This document shows, piece by piece, positions 1 through 6,760 of a stretch of 59,067 nt of DNA (the first letter of the stretch is position 1; the number at the start of each line of letters is the position of its first letter). The position numbers and the translations under genes were made by a program. The DNA is from Eubacterium sp. CAG:274 (GTDB taxonomy: Bacteria; Bacillota; Clostridia; Lachnospirales; CAG-274). Below the pieces are notes generated by a model, which was not told where the DNA came from, ran no database searches, and worked only from the letters and a program-made list of their open reading frames with translations. The stretch is taken from the NCBI GenBank assembly GCA_000432155.1, contig FR888496.1, positions 1-59,067 on the forward strand, written 5' to 3'.

Positions 1-182
1 AGATCGGCGTACTCCAACGGCGCATTGTAGATCAGCCAGTCCAACTCTGACCGCTGATACATATTGTCGGCAACCTCGTTCTCCACGGCAATGGTGTCAA
101 TGGCAATCATACTGCCGTCGTTGAATTTCAGTTCCACACAAGCGGTATCCATGTTGAACTCACAAGAAATCAAATACGTCAT
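1..182 (-). CDS. Small mobile-element protein, DUF6061-like (partial, runs off the window)
   Basis: The reading frame starts at the ATG complementary to 180-182 and leaves the window after about 60 codons. It begins MTYLISCEFN and contains acidic, compact stretches such as NEVADNMYQR. From memory this matches a short protein common in integrative conjugative elements of Firmicutes (DUF6061-like), whose function is unknown. A strong Shine-Dalgarno (complement of 185-195) overlaps the stop codon of the rlmD reading frame upstream, so the two are translationally adjacent. Base composition here is about half G+C, clearly richer than the roughly one-third seen across the rest of the window, which supports foreign origin. 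The family name is recalled, not searched. Confidence 0.6.
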   Translation of the reverse strand, partial: MTYLISCEFNMDTACVELKFNDGSMIAIDTIAVENEVADNMYQRSELDWLIYNAPLEYAD

Positions 183-193
183 ATCCGCCCTCC

Positions 194-1831
194 TTAAATC
201 ATGCCGAAGTGCGTCAATGCCTCCTTGATTGCTTTTTCTTTATCTGGCGGGCATTGCGGCTGTTTAGCGTCCTCAGACTTCGGCTTATTGTAGTTCTCAC
301 GCTCAATGATACCGCACTTCTGTTTTACCTGTGCGATATACAAGCTGCTGACTTTCAAGCCGCTGTGCTCCAACACATAATCTTTGATTTCTTGGTAGGT
401 GGCTTTCTTTTCCGCATCGGTCAAATCCAGCTCGTCCATATCCAAGTTAATCTCGATATGTTGCTTCGCATTAAGTTTGGACAATAAACATATAGTCTCC
501 ACGTGGTAAGTCCTAGGGAACATATCTACACTACAGATTTTTCTTACCTTATAGCCACCTTCCTCAAAGAGGAGCAAATCTTTAGCGAGGGAACTAGCTT
601 TACAGCTAACATAAACAAGAGTTTCTGCATCAAACTTTATTATTTTTTCAATAGCTTTTGGATTAATGCCTTCTCTTGGTGGGTCAAGAATTATTGTATC
701 AGGTTTATCCTCCAACTGGTCAACCATATTAAGAACATCGCCAGCAATAAATTCACAATTTTTAATACCATTAAGTTCAGTATTTATTTTTGCAGCTTCT
801 ACAGCTTCTTCTACAATTTCAATACCAATAACTTTTTTAGCATTTTCGCTTAACAACTGTGTTATAGTACCAGTACCACAGTACAAGTCAAAAATAACCT
901 TATCATTACTTGTGCCAGCAAATTCCTTTACAGTAGAGTAGAGAACTTCTGCTCCAGATGAATTTGTCTGGAAGAATGAAAATGTTGAAATTTTGAAATT
1001 AAGACCAAGGCTTTTATCCATAATAAAGTCCTGACCATAAAGTATATTCATCTCGTCAGCCTTTACAACATCAGCAACACCGTCATTTACAATGTGGCTT
1101 ATGCCAACGATTTTACCCTCTAATTCTAAGGCAAGAAGATTATCAACTAATGGTTTTAAATCTGTTTTTAATTCAGATGTAGTTACCAAATTAATAATCA
1201 TTTCCCCAGTAAAATGTCCTCGTCTTATAAGTAAGTGTCTTAAAGAACCGGTATGTCTCATTCTGTGATAGAACTGTTCATCTGTACCTCTGAAGTATTC
1301 CAAAACAGCAGAAAGGGCTTTGCAAATATCTTCGTTTACAATATTACAGCAATCAGCAGTAACAACTTCGTAATTACTTTCTCTCTTTCTCATACCCAAA
1401 CAGAGATTACCGTCTAAGCCGTCATCACCAAAACTAAATTCCATTTTATTTCTATAGGATGTAATAGAAGGGCTTGGTTTAATGCCACAGTATTCATAAT
1501 TTGTTAAGCCTGCGTTGTCAAGCAATTTTAAAACAACATTTTTTTTAAATTCTAATTCCTGCTCATATGAAATATTCTGATAAGTACAACCACCACAAAG
1601 TCCAAAATTTTTACAAGCTGGTTCAATTTCGTATTCAGCTTTTTTCTCAATACTTCTAAGTCTGCCTTCAAAATTCTTTCTTTTTTTCTTTACATCAGCT
1701 ATTACTGTTTGACCAGGAATAGTGTTTTTTACTGTTACTTTTTTGTTTTCTTCTCCAAAATAACCTACACCTTTATTTGGAAATTCTAAATCTACAATAT
1801 CAATTTTTGTGTCAAAAAGTGTTTTTGCCAT
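194..1831 (-). CDS. rlmD: 23S rRNA (uracil-C5)-methyltransferase RlmD, with an element-derived C-terminal tail
   Basis: This is an RNA m5U methyltransferase of 545 residues that uses S-adenosylmethionine to methylate 23S rRNA. An N-terminal TRAM-like region is followed by the iron-sulfur cysteine motif CKNFGLCGGC near residue 73, the SAM site FDLYCGTGTIT, and the catalytic Cys in YVSCKASSLAKDL. Family members in Clostridia normally end soon after the PRTYHVETICLLS motif. Here about 90 further residues follow, ending LTHFGMI, and they are encoded in GC-richer DNA (194 to about 480). I infer that a mobile element integrated in the 3' end and supplied a new terminus while preserving the reading frame. 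The ribosome site AGGAGA sits just ahead of the ATG. The enzyme assignment is firm; the exact junction is inferred. Confidence 0.93.
   Translation of the reverse strand: MAKTLFDTKIDIVDLEFPNKGVGYFGEENKKVTVKNTIPGQTVIADVKKKRKNFEGRLRSIEKKAEYEIEPACKNFGLCGGCTYQNISYEQELEFKKNVVLKLLDNAGLTNYEYCGIKPSPSITSYRNKMEFSFGDDGLDGNLCLGMRKRESNYEVVTADCCNIVNEDICKALSAVLEYFRGTDEQFYHRMRHTGSLRHLLIRRGHFTGEMIINLVTTSELKTDLKPLVDNLLALELEGKIVGISHIVNDGVADVVKADEMNILYGQDFIMDKSLGLNFKISTFSFFQTNSSGAEVLYSTVKEFAGTSNDKVIFDLYCGTGTITQLLSENAKKVIGIEIVEEAVEAAKINTELNGIKNCEFIAGDVLNMVDQLEDKPDTIILDPPREGINPKAIEKIIKFDAETLVYVSCKASSLAKDLLLFEEGGYKVRKICSVDMFPRTYHVETICLLSKLNAKQHIEINLDMDELDLTDAEKKATYQEIKDYVLEHSGLKVSSLYIAQVKQKCGIIERENYNKPKSEDAKQPQCPPDKEKAIKEALTHFGMI
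465..510. other. Inferred recombination junction of a mobile element in rlmD
   Basis: Base composition switches here from about 45-50% G+C (element side, 1 to about 480) to AT-rich host DNA. The switch coincides with the codons for the conserved ETICLLSK end of ordinary RlmD proteins. The 3' end of this gene (rumA/rlmD) is, from memory, a known insertion site of integrative elements in Firmicutes. The matching second junction and the recombinase lie outside the window, so the core sequence cannot be defined. Confidence 0.5.
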
Positions 1832-2001
1832 TGTTTTCTCCTATATATACCGAAAAATCTAAAAATACAATGGAAGTATTATAACATAATTTACTTATGT
1901 ACTCAATGGGTATAGGTATTTTTAAGAGTATTTTAAAAGGTATTGATAAAAAGTTTATAAATTGGTATAATTATAGCAATAAAGTAATTTGGAGGTAAAA
2001 A

Positions 2002-2613
2002 ATGCTGACAAAGGATTGCAATTTTAGAGATATTTATCATAAAGTTTGTTTTATAGAATGTGCAGACCAAATACAGAATTTAAAAAAGGTATTTAATGTA
2101 AGTAAAAAGGATAATGGTGTTCTTGCTTACGGATATATTGACCACGAAGATGGATTTACTTTTGAAGTTTTGACAACTGGAAAACTTGAAAACGGTGTGC
2201 TTTCAAGAGGTTTAGGTAACGATGAAGTGTCAATGAAATTTAGAAAATCTAGTGTAAATGATAGAGAAATTCGCATTTACGAAGATAGAAGTCTTTTTAA
2301 AGAATACAATGAAAAGTTTAAGACTATTGATACATTTTTTGCTGATACAGAAGATGTTGACAAGACTAGAGGCATAAGAGAAATTGATAGTTGCAGACAC
2401 GAAGATTTTCCAGATGATGTTATAATATATCTAGTTAAAGACGGATTAAATCCTGAGACTGTTTGGGTTAGATGTGAAAAAGCTGAAAAGCAAGGGGTTA
2501 AAGCTAAGTTAATTAGCGAACCAAAGCAGGATTTTGGAGTTCATACAAACGATTTTGTTGTATTCCGTCCAGCAAAAAATGAAAATGGTATTTTGTGCAT
2601 AGCGAAATTATAA
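2002..2613 (+). CDS. Hypothetical cytosolic protein
   Basis: This is a 203-residue soluble protein I do not recognise. It has no signal peptide, no membrane segment and no repeated motif. It is mixed alpha/beta with many charged residues, begins MLTKDCNFRD and ends GILCIAKL. The start is supported by the ribosome site GGAGG eight bases or so upstream. It stands alone, transcribed away from rlmD, and is closed by its own hairpin terminator at 2632. Codon use and composition match the surrounding host genes, so there is no sign of transfer. The C-terminal part, with NDFVVFRPAKNENG, could be a small beta-barrel-like domain, but that is only an impression. Confidence 0.75.
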   Translation: MLTKDCNFRDIYHKVCFIECADQIQNLKKVFNVSKKDNGVLAYGYIDHEDGFTFEVLTTGKLENGVLSRGLGNDEVSMKFRKSSVNDREIRIYEDRSLFKEYNEKFKTIDTFFADTEDVDKTRGIREIDSCRHEDFPDDVIIYLVKDGLNPETVWVRCEKAEKQGVKAKLISEPKQDFGVHTNDFVVFRPAKNENGILCIAKL

Positions 2614-2631
2614 AATTTAATAATCTATAAG

Positions 2632-2658
2632 AAAGGGCATAGTTTGTGTCCTTTTTTT
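2632..2658 (+). terminator. Rho-independent terminator
   Basis: An 8-bp stem AAAGGGCA/TGTCCTTT (one G-U pair) with a 7-base loop runs directly into a T tract. It closes the single-gene unit of the 203-residue protein. Confidence 0.75.
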
Positions 2659-2714
2659 GTACATAGTAAATTGAATTAATAAAGCTAAATTTTTCTAAAA
2701 AAGGAGGAAGAAAG

Positions 2715-5021
2715 ATGAAAAAAATTTTTGGGATAATGTTGTTTACTGCTATGTTATGGTTGTTTAGTTGTCAGTTGTTTGCAGCAACTATTACAGCAGA
2801 GGATTTAAGAGGTGATGATAATTTTATAAATAAAATATTGTCACTTCAAAAAGAAGATAATACAGTAGTAGACAATGCTATTTATGTTGCAACAGACGGA
2901 AGTAATAGTAATAAAGGTACTATTGATAGTCCATATGAAACAGTTTATTATGCTATTTCAAAGGCGAAAGCTGGACAAACTATATATGTTAGAGGTGGTA
3001 CATACAACCAAAATATTGTTATTACAAAATCCGGTACAGAGGGTAACTATATTACAATAAGAAACTATCCAAATGAAAAGCCAGTATTTGACCACACAAA
3101 CTATGCAACAGACGGTGGTGCAATAATAGAACTTTCAAAAGTAAACTATATACATATACAGGGACTTAAACTCTGTAACAAGGATTTAAAATCCAATAGT
3201 GGATATGGTATTCTTATGCGTCAGGGTAACCACATTATTATTAAAGATGTAGAAATCAGTAACATTAATGTGCCAGACCCTACATCATCAAAGGTTGGTG
3301 CTAATGCAATAATACTTTATGGAAATAATGCCTCTGTACCTATAAGTAATGTTCTTATAGATAATTGTTATGTTCACGATTGTCAGACAGGTTGGAATGA
3401 GGCCGTAACAGTTAATGGTAATAGTGAATATGTAAATGTTATAAACAGCAGAATTGAAAATATAGGGAATATTGGTCTTGATTTTGCCGGTCATTTTAAT
3501 GCTTGTAAAGATAGTTCTCTTGACCAAGCTAGATACTGTGTGGCTGTAGGGAATGTAGTCAGCAAATGTGTAAGTCCTAATGCTACAAGTTATGGTCTTT
3601 ATAATGACGGTGGCAGAGATAATACTTTTGATAGAAATGTTGTTTACGAATGTTCTGGTGGTATTGAAATTGGTTCAGAAGAGGGTGCTAAATATTCAAA
3701 CTATCCAGTAAAAAATGTAGTTGTTAAAAATAACTTAATATACAATAATACACAGGCTGGACTTTCTGTAGGTGGTTATGATAACGATGCTACAGGTATT
3801 GTTTATAATACCAAAATCTATAACAATACACTTGTTAATAATGGAAACTCTGATGGTGGTAAGGAATTGGGTATAAATAAAACAAGTGGAACAGACATTA
3901 GAAACAACATTTTCTACAAGGATAATGATTTAGAACTTGTCAGAGTAAGATTTACAGAAGATTTAGCTAGAGATTTAACATTTAAAAATAACTGTTATTA
4001 CTCAACTCGTACAGCAGGTAATTTCAAGGTTATAAGATATGGAGAAACATTTAGAGGTTTTGATAATTGGAAAACAGCATCAGGAGAAACTGGTATATAT
4101 GAAAATCCAAACTTTGGAGAAGAATATAGCCTTTTGAAAAATTCTCCTTGTATAGATGCTGGCGATTCAACTGCTGATAGTGGCAAATACGATATTTTAA
4201 GTAATGAAAGAAATATTAACAATATTGATATAGGCTGTTATGAATATAATGGTTCAGAAGTTACTACAACGACAACTGTTGAAACATCAAGTGAAACAAC
4301 AACAACCACTACTACAAAAGTAACAGAAACATCAAGTGAAAGCACTACTTCAACTACAACAGTAAGTGAAAGTTCAAGTGAAACTACAACAGAGAATACT
4401 GGTGGAAGTGTTTTAGAGTGGGATTTTACAGATAGTAACTGGACTGATAAAACAGCCACAAAAACAGTATATACAGTAAATGGCCTTACAGTACGACATA
4501 ATGGTACAGCAAGTGGTATAAATGGTTTTAAGTTTGATAAAAATACGAAGTCAAATAAATTAGATTATTTCTATATTCGCTTAGATGCAAAGGCAAAGGA
4601 TAAGTTGACAGTATATGTAAACTATAATAGTTCTAAAGCTGGAAATACTGTAGCATTGACTCTTGCAAAGGTTAATGATGATAATACATTTACAACAATA
4701 GATACCAAATCAGTAGAGGCATTAAAAACAGGAGATTATAAAATAACATTTAATGTTGCTGATGACGGAAATTATATTATATATACAGATAGTACAAGCT
4801 CAGGAACAGCATTTTATAACAAAGTAGTCATTAATAGAGCATCTGTTATTGGAGATATAAATGGCGATGGGGTTCTGAATGAAGATGTAGCTATAATATT
4901 AAAACATTGTTCAGGAGTTCAACCTATTACTGACAGTACAATTTTAACTAAAGCTGATGTAAACAATGATAGTAAAGTGGATTTGATTGATGCTATTACA
5001 TTGTTAAATAGTATTAAGTAA
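2715..5021 (+). CDS. Secreted right-handed beta-helix protein with dockerin, pectate lyase-like
   Basis: This 768-residue exported protein starts with a signal peptide (about residues 1-23, ending LFAA). A DUF1565-type opening follows (YVATDGSNSNKG, then GQTIYVRGGTY), leading into a right-handed parallel beta-helix to about residue 505, rich in N-x-I/V ladder strands. Next come a Thr/Ser-rich linker (about 516-556), a beta-sandwich module starting LEWDFTDSNW (about 567-705), and a C-terminal type I dockerin with two calcium loops (DINGDGVLNE and DVNNDSKVDL). The layout fits a plant-polysaccharide lyase such as family PL9, but I cannot confirm catalytic residues. The dockerin implies docking to a cohesin; no scaffoldin is present, although a cohesin-like domain occurs in the protein at 51063. 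Ribosome site GGAGG at 2703. Confidence 0.85.
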   Translation: MKKIFGIMLFTAMLWLFSCQLFAATITAEDLRGDDNFINKILSLQKEDNTVVDNAIYVATDGSNSNKGTIDSPYETVYYAISKAKAGQTIYVRGGTYNQNIVITKSGTEGNYITIRNYPNEKPVFDHTNYATDGGAIIELSKVNYIHIQGLKLCNKDLKSNSGYGILMRQGNHIIIKDVEISNINVPDPTSSKVGANAIILYGNNASVPISNVLIDNCYVHDCQTGWNEAVTVNGNSEYVNVINSRIENIGNIGLDFAGHFNACKDSSLDQARYCVAVGNVVSKCVSPNATSYGLYNDGGRDNTFDRNVVYECSGGIEIGSEEGAKYSNYPVKNVVVKNNLIYNNTQAGLSVGGYDNDATGIVYNTKIYNNTLVNNGNSDGGKELGINKTSGTDIRNNIFYKDNDLELVRVRFTEDLARDLTFKNNCYYSTRTAGNFKVIRYGETFRGFDNWKTASGETGIYENPNFGEEYSLLKNSPCIDAGDSTADSGKYDILSNERNINNIDIGCYEYNGSEVTTTTTVETSSETTTTTTTKVTETSSESTTSTTTVSESSSETTTENTGGSVLEWDFTDSNWTDKTATKTVYTVNGLTVRHNGTASGINGFKFDKNTKSNKLDYFYIRLDAKAKDKLTVYVNYNSSKAGNTVALTLAKVNDDNTFTTIDTKSVEALKTGDYKITFNVADDGNYIIYTDSTSSGTAFYNKVVINRASVIGDINGDGVLNEDVAIILKHCSGVQPITDSTILTKADVNNDSKVDLIDAITLLNSIK

Positions 5022-5030
5022 AAAATTTTA

Positions 5031-5072
5031 AAAGGGAAAGTTAAAGATTAAAATTTGACTTTCTCTTTTTTT
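5031..5072 (+). terminator. Rho-independent terminator
   Basis: Stem built from AAAGGGAAAGT and ACTTTCTCTTT, an AT-rich loop, then a run of T. It lies just after the dockerin protein gene. Confidence 0.75.
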
Positions 5073-5156
5073 ACGGTATTATTACTATTTTCTAATGATT
5101 TCTTAATTTCCGTAAGTTATTATATATATGAACTTAAAGAGAAAGGAAGAAAAAAT

Positions 5157-5501
5157 ATGAGTATAAATAAAAATAAAATTTGTTTAAATTATTTAATAGG
5201 TGTTTTAATTTGTGGTTTTGTAATTTATGCCAATTATATTTACAAAATGGAAAATGGTACAGTATATACAACAATAGTAAGTTTTGCTTTATTAATAAGT
5301 GTTACAACATTATCTATATTTAATAAAAACAATAGACTTTTTGTTAATATGATTTCAACTTTAGTTTCAACATTTTGTTTAGGAAACTTAGTAAGAAATG
5401 TAGCTATTGGAGGCATATTTGTCTACGCAATAGATTTATACTTGATTTTAGGTTTAGTCCTTATGGTAGATACAGCTATAATATATGTCAATAAAAGATG
5501 A
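5157..5501 (+). CDS. Small integral membrane protein of unknown function
   Basis: This predicts a 114-residue protein with four hydrophobic segments: roughly residues 10-25 (LIGVLICGFVIYA), 35-53, 60-80 and 88-108. I chose the ATG at 5157 because GAAAGGAAG lies at the right distance; the frame stays open upstream to 5055, but no ribosome site supports an earlier start. It has no motif I recognise and no obvious partner. It sits alone between two terminators (5031-5072 and 5507-5538). Composition matches the host. Confidence 0.65.
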   Translation: MSINKNKICLNYLIGVLICGFVIYANYIYKMENGTVYTTIVSFALLISVTTLSIFNKNNRLFVNMISTLVSTFCLGNLVRNVAIGGIFVYAIDLYLILGLVLMVDTAIIYVNKR

Positions 5502-5506
5502 AAAAA

Positions 5507-5538
5507 TGCGTACTTAGTTTTAAGTATGCAATTTTTTT
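5507..5538 (+). terminator. Rho-independent terminator
   Basis: Ten-base stem TGCGTACTTA/TAAGTATGCA (one G-U pair) with a 4-base loop, followed by seven T. It closes the small membrane protein gene. Confidence 0.8.
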
Positions 5539-5613
5539 GTCAAAATTTGTTGTATAGTACGGAATATAGGACTTATATAGAAGTATAATAAAATAAAGAG
5601 AGGAGGAATATAT

Positions 5614-6009
5614 GTGAAAAACAGGAAATTAACTTCAGAGAATTTGGCAGAGTTTTTAAATTTTATGAAAGAGGTAGAAATAGAGTATTCTACAGCTTTA
5701 AGTATGATGAAAAAATGCGAAAATTTAGAATGTGACCTATTGCATCAGTTAGAAATTGAAAAATTAAGTGTTTCGGAGAAAAATAAGTTGGCAACCAAAT
5801 TAAGGGATTGCTTACGGGACAGAAGATATTATAAAAATATCGTTGAAGAAGACGCACCTCTAGCAAATATAATAGGAGATGTAGATATTAAAAAAACTGT
5901 ACATAGGCTTGAGCAAGTTTTAGGACAAATAAGAAAAGCAGAGTCATATCACGAAAATAGAAAATATTATCCTAGAATAATGAAATATGAAGAATATAAA
6001 AATATTTGA
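5614..6009 (+). CDS. Hypothetical helical protein
   Basis: This 131-residue, highly charged protein is predicted almost wholly alpha-helical, with no membrane segment. It starts at GTG (5614) behind a perfect AGGAGG at 5601-5606; an overlapping ATG at 5612 reads straight into a stop, so GTG must be the start. The sequence begins MKNRKLTSENLAEF, and a central basic stretch (KLRDCLRDRRYYKN) could contact nucleic acid. I do not recognise the family. It is a one-gene unit with a strong terminator immediately after it and precedes the feo promoter. Confidence 0.7.
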   Translation: MKNRKLTSENLAEFLNFMKEVEIEYSTALSMMKKCENLECDLLHQLEIEKLSVSEKNKLATKLRDCLRDRRYYKNIVEEDAPLANIIGDVDIKKTVHRLEQVLGQIRKAESYHENRKYYPRIMKYEEYKNI

Positions 6010-6020
6010 AAAAATATAAA

Positions 6021-6067
6021 AGTGTCTAAAAGAGCTGTAAAAATTATGGTTTTAGGCACTTTTTTTG
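6021..6067 (+). terminator. Rho-independent terminator
   Basis: Eleven-base stem AGTGTCTAAAA/TTTTAGGCACT (one mismatch) followed by seven T, between the helical hypothetical gene and the feo promoter. Confidence 0.85.
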
Positions 6068-6142
6068 GCGTTTTAACAGATAAATAATCATAATATTTTG
6101 ATAAATGATAGGCTTATTGATAAAAATTAATCAAAAAGGTTG

Positions 6143-6179
6143 TTGACAGCTAACTTAGGTTAGGGTATACTAACTAAGT
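6143..6179 (+). promoter_or_regulatory. feo operon promoter with DtxR/IdeR-like operator
   Basis: A consensus -35 TTGACA (6143-6148) and -10 TATACT (6166-6171) are spaced by 17 bases. The spacer and the region past the -10 contain nested palindromes: CTAAC-TTAG-GTTAG (6151-6164), and CTTAGGTTAG paired with CTAACTAAG across the -10. Repeated TTAGGTTAG/CTAAC half sites resemble the DtxR/IdeR iron-repressor consensus rather than a Fur box. Iron repression of feo is therefore the likely logic, but the half-site spacing differs from the classical 19-bp site, so the regulator's identity is inferred. Confidence 0.7.
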
Positions 6180-6224
6180 AAATGAAATGAATTTATCAAT
6201 AAGATATAGAAAGAAGATGAGGAA

Positions 6225-6437
6225 ATGATGCCGTTATCAATGGTCGGAACCGGAGAAGAAAGCGTAATAAAGAAAGTCGGAGGCAACGAAGATACCAAAA
6301 GATTTTTAGAGAACTTGGGTTTCGTTGTTGGTGGAACTGTAAGTGTGGTTTCTGAAATTGAAGGAAATCTTATTGTAAATGTAAAAGATTCAAGAGTTGC
6401 TATAGGCAAAGATATGGCAAACAGAATTATGGTTTAA
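6225..6437 (+). CDS. feoA: FeoA family ferrous-iron transport protein (first copy)
   Basis: This 70-residue SH3-like FeoA domain protein begins MMPLSMVGTGEES and contains the typical core FLENLGFVVGGTVSVVSE and the closing strand VAIGKDMANRI. FeoA is a small cytosolic partner of the FeoB iron permease. The ATGs at 6225 and 6228 are both possible starts behind GAGGAA. It is the first gene after the iron-responsive promoter and lies 19 bases ahead of a second feoA; the two paralogues differ substantially. Tandem feoA genes are common in Clostridia and may give two non-equivalent FeoB partners. Confidence 0.93.
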   Translation: MMPLSMVGTGEESVIKKVGGNEDTKRFLENLGFVVGGTVSVVSEIEGNLIVNVKDSRVAIGKDMANRIMV

Positions 6438-6456
6438 GAAAAGAGGTAAAGGCAAG

Positions 6457-6678
6457 ATGGAAAATCTTAGACAGGTTGCTTGTGGGCAAACAGTTAAGGT
6501 AAAGAAAATTTCAGGTGAAGGTCCTGTAAGAAAGCGTATTATGGATATGGGTATTACAAAGGGCGTTGAAATCTTTGTAAGAAAAGTTGCACCTTTAGGT
6601 GACCCAATTGAAGTAACTGTTAGAGGTTATGAGCTTTCTTTAAGAAAAGTCGATGCTGAAATGATTGAAGTAGAGTAA
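6457..6678 (+). CDS. feoA: FeoA family ferrous-iron transport protein (second copy)
   Basis: This 73-residue FeoA/SH3-like protein reads GEGPVRKRIMDMGITKGVEI then VAPLGDPIEVTVRGYELSLRK, the standard FeoA signature. It has a clear ribosome site (AAGAGG) and sits between the first feoA and feoB. It is a better match to the FeoA consensus (the LGDP and YELSLR motifs) than the first copy, so it is the more likely direct FeoB partner, while the upstream copy may be regulatory. It acts in the cytosol at the membrane complex. Confidence 0.95.
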   Translation: MENLRQVACGQTVKVKKISGEGPVRKRIMDMGITKGVEIFVRKVAPLGDPIEVTVRGYELSLRKVDAEMIEVE

Positions 6679-6689
6679 TTTTTTTTAGT

Positions 6690-6711
6690 CATTAGTTAGC
6701 TTACACTAATG
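6690..6711. promoter_or_regulatory. Inverted repeat upstream of feoB
   Basis: Perfect 7-base inverted repeat CATTAGT/ACTAATG around an 8-base centre, in the 82-base gap before feoB. It again carries TTAG/CTAA words like the feo promoter operator, so it may be a second metal-repressor site or an RNA hairpin that adjusts feoB expression. No clear -10/-35 pair is visible here. Confidence 0.4.
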
Positions 6712-6760
6712 TAGGTAGGGCAGGCTAATTCAATAAAAATCAAAGAAAAGGAGTATTACG

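Noticed and set aside
4238..4459. 73-codon frame rich in Val and Ser on the minus strand
   Set aside because: It is the antisense of the Thr/Ser-rich linker of the dockerin protein; low-complexity shadow.
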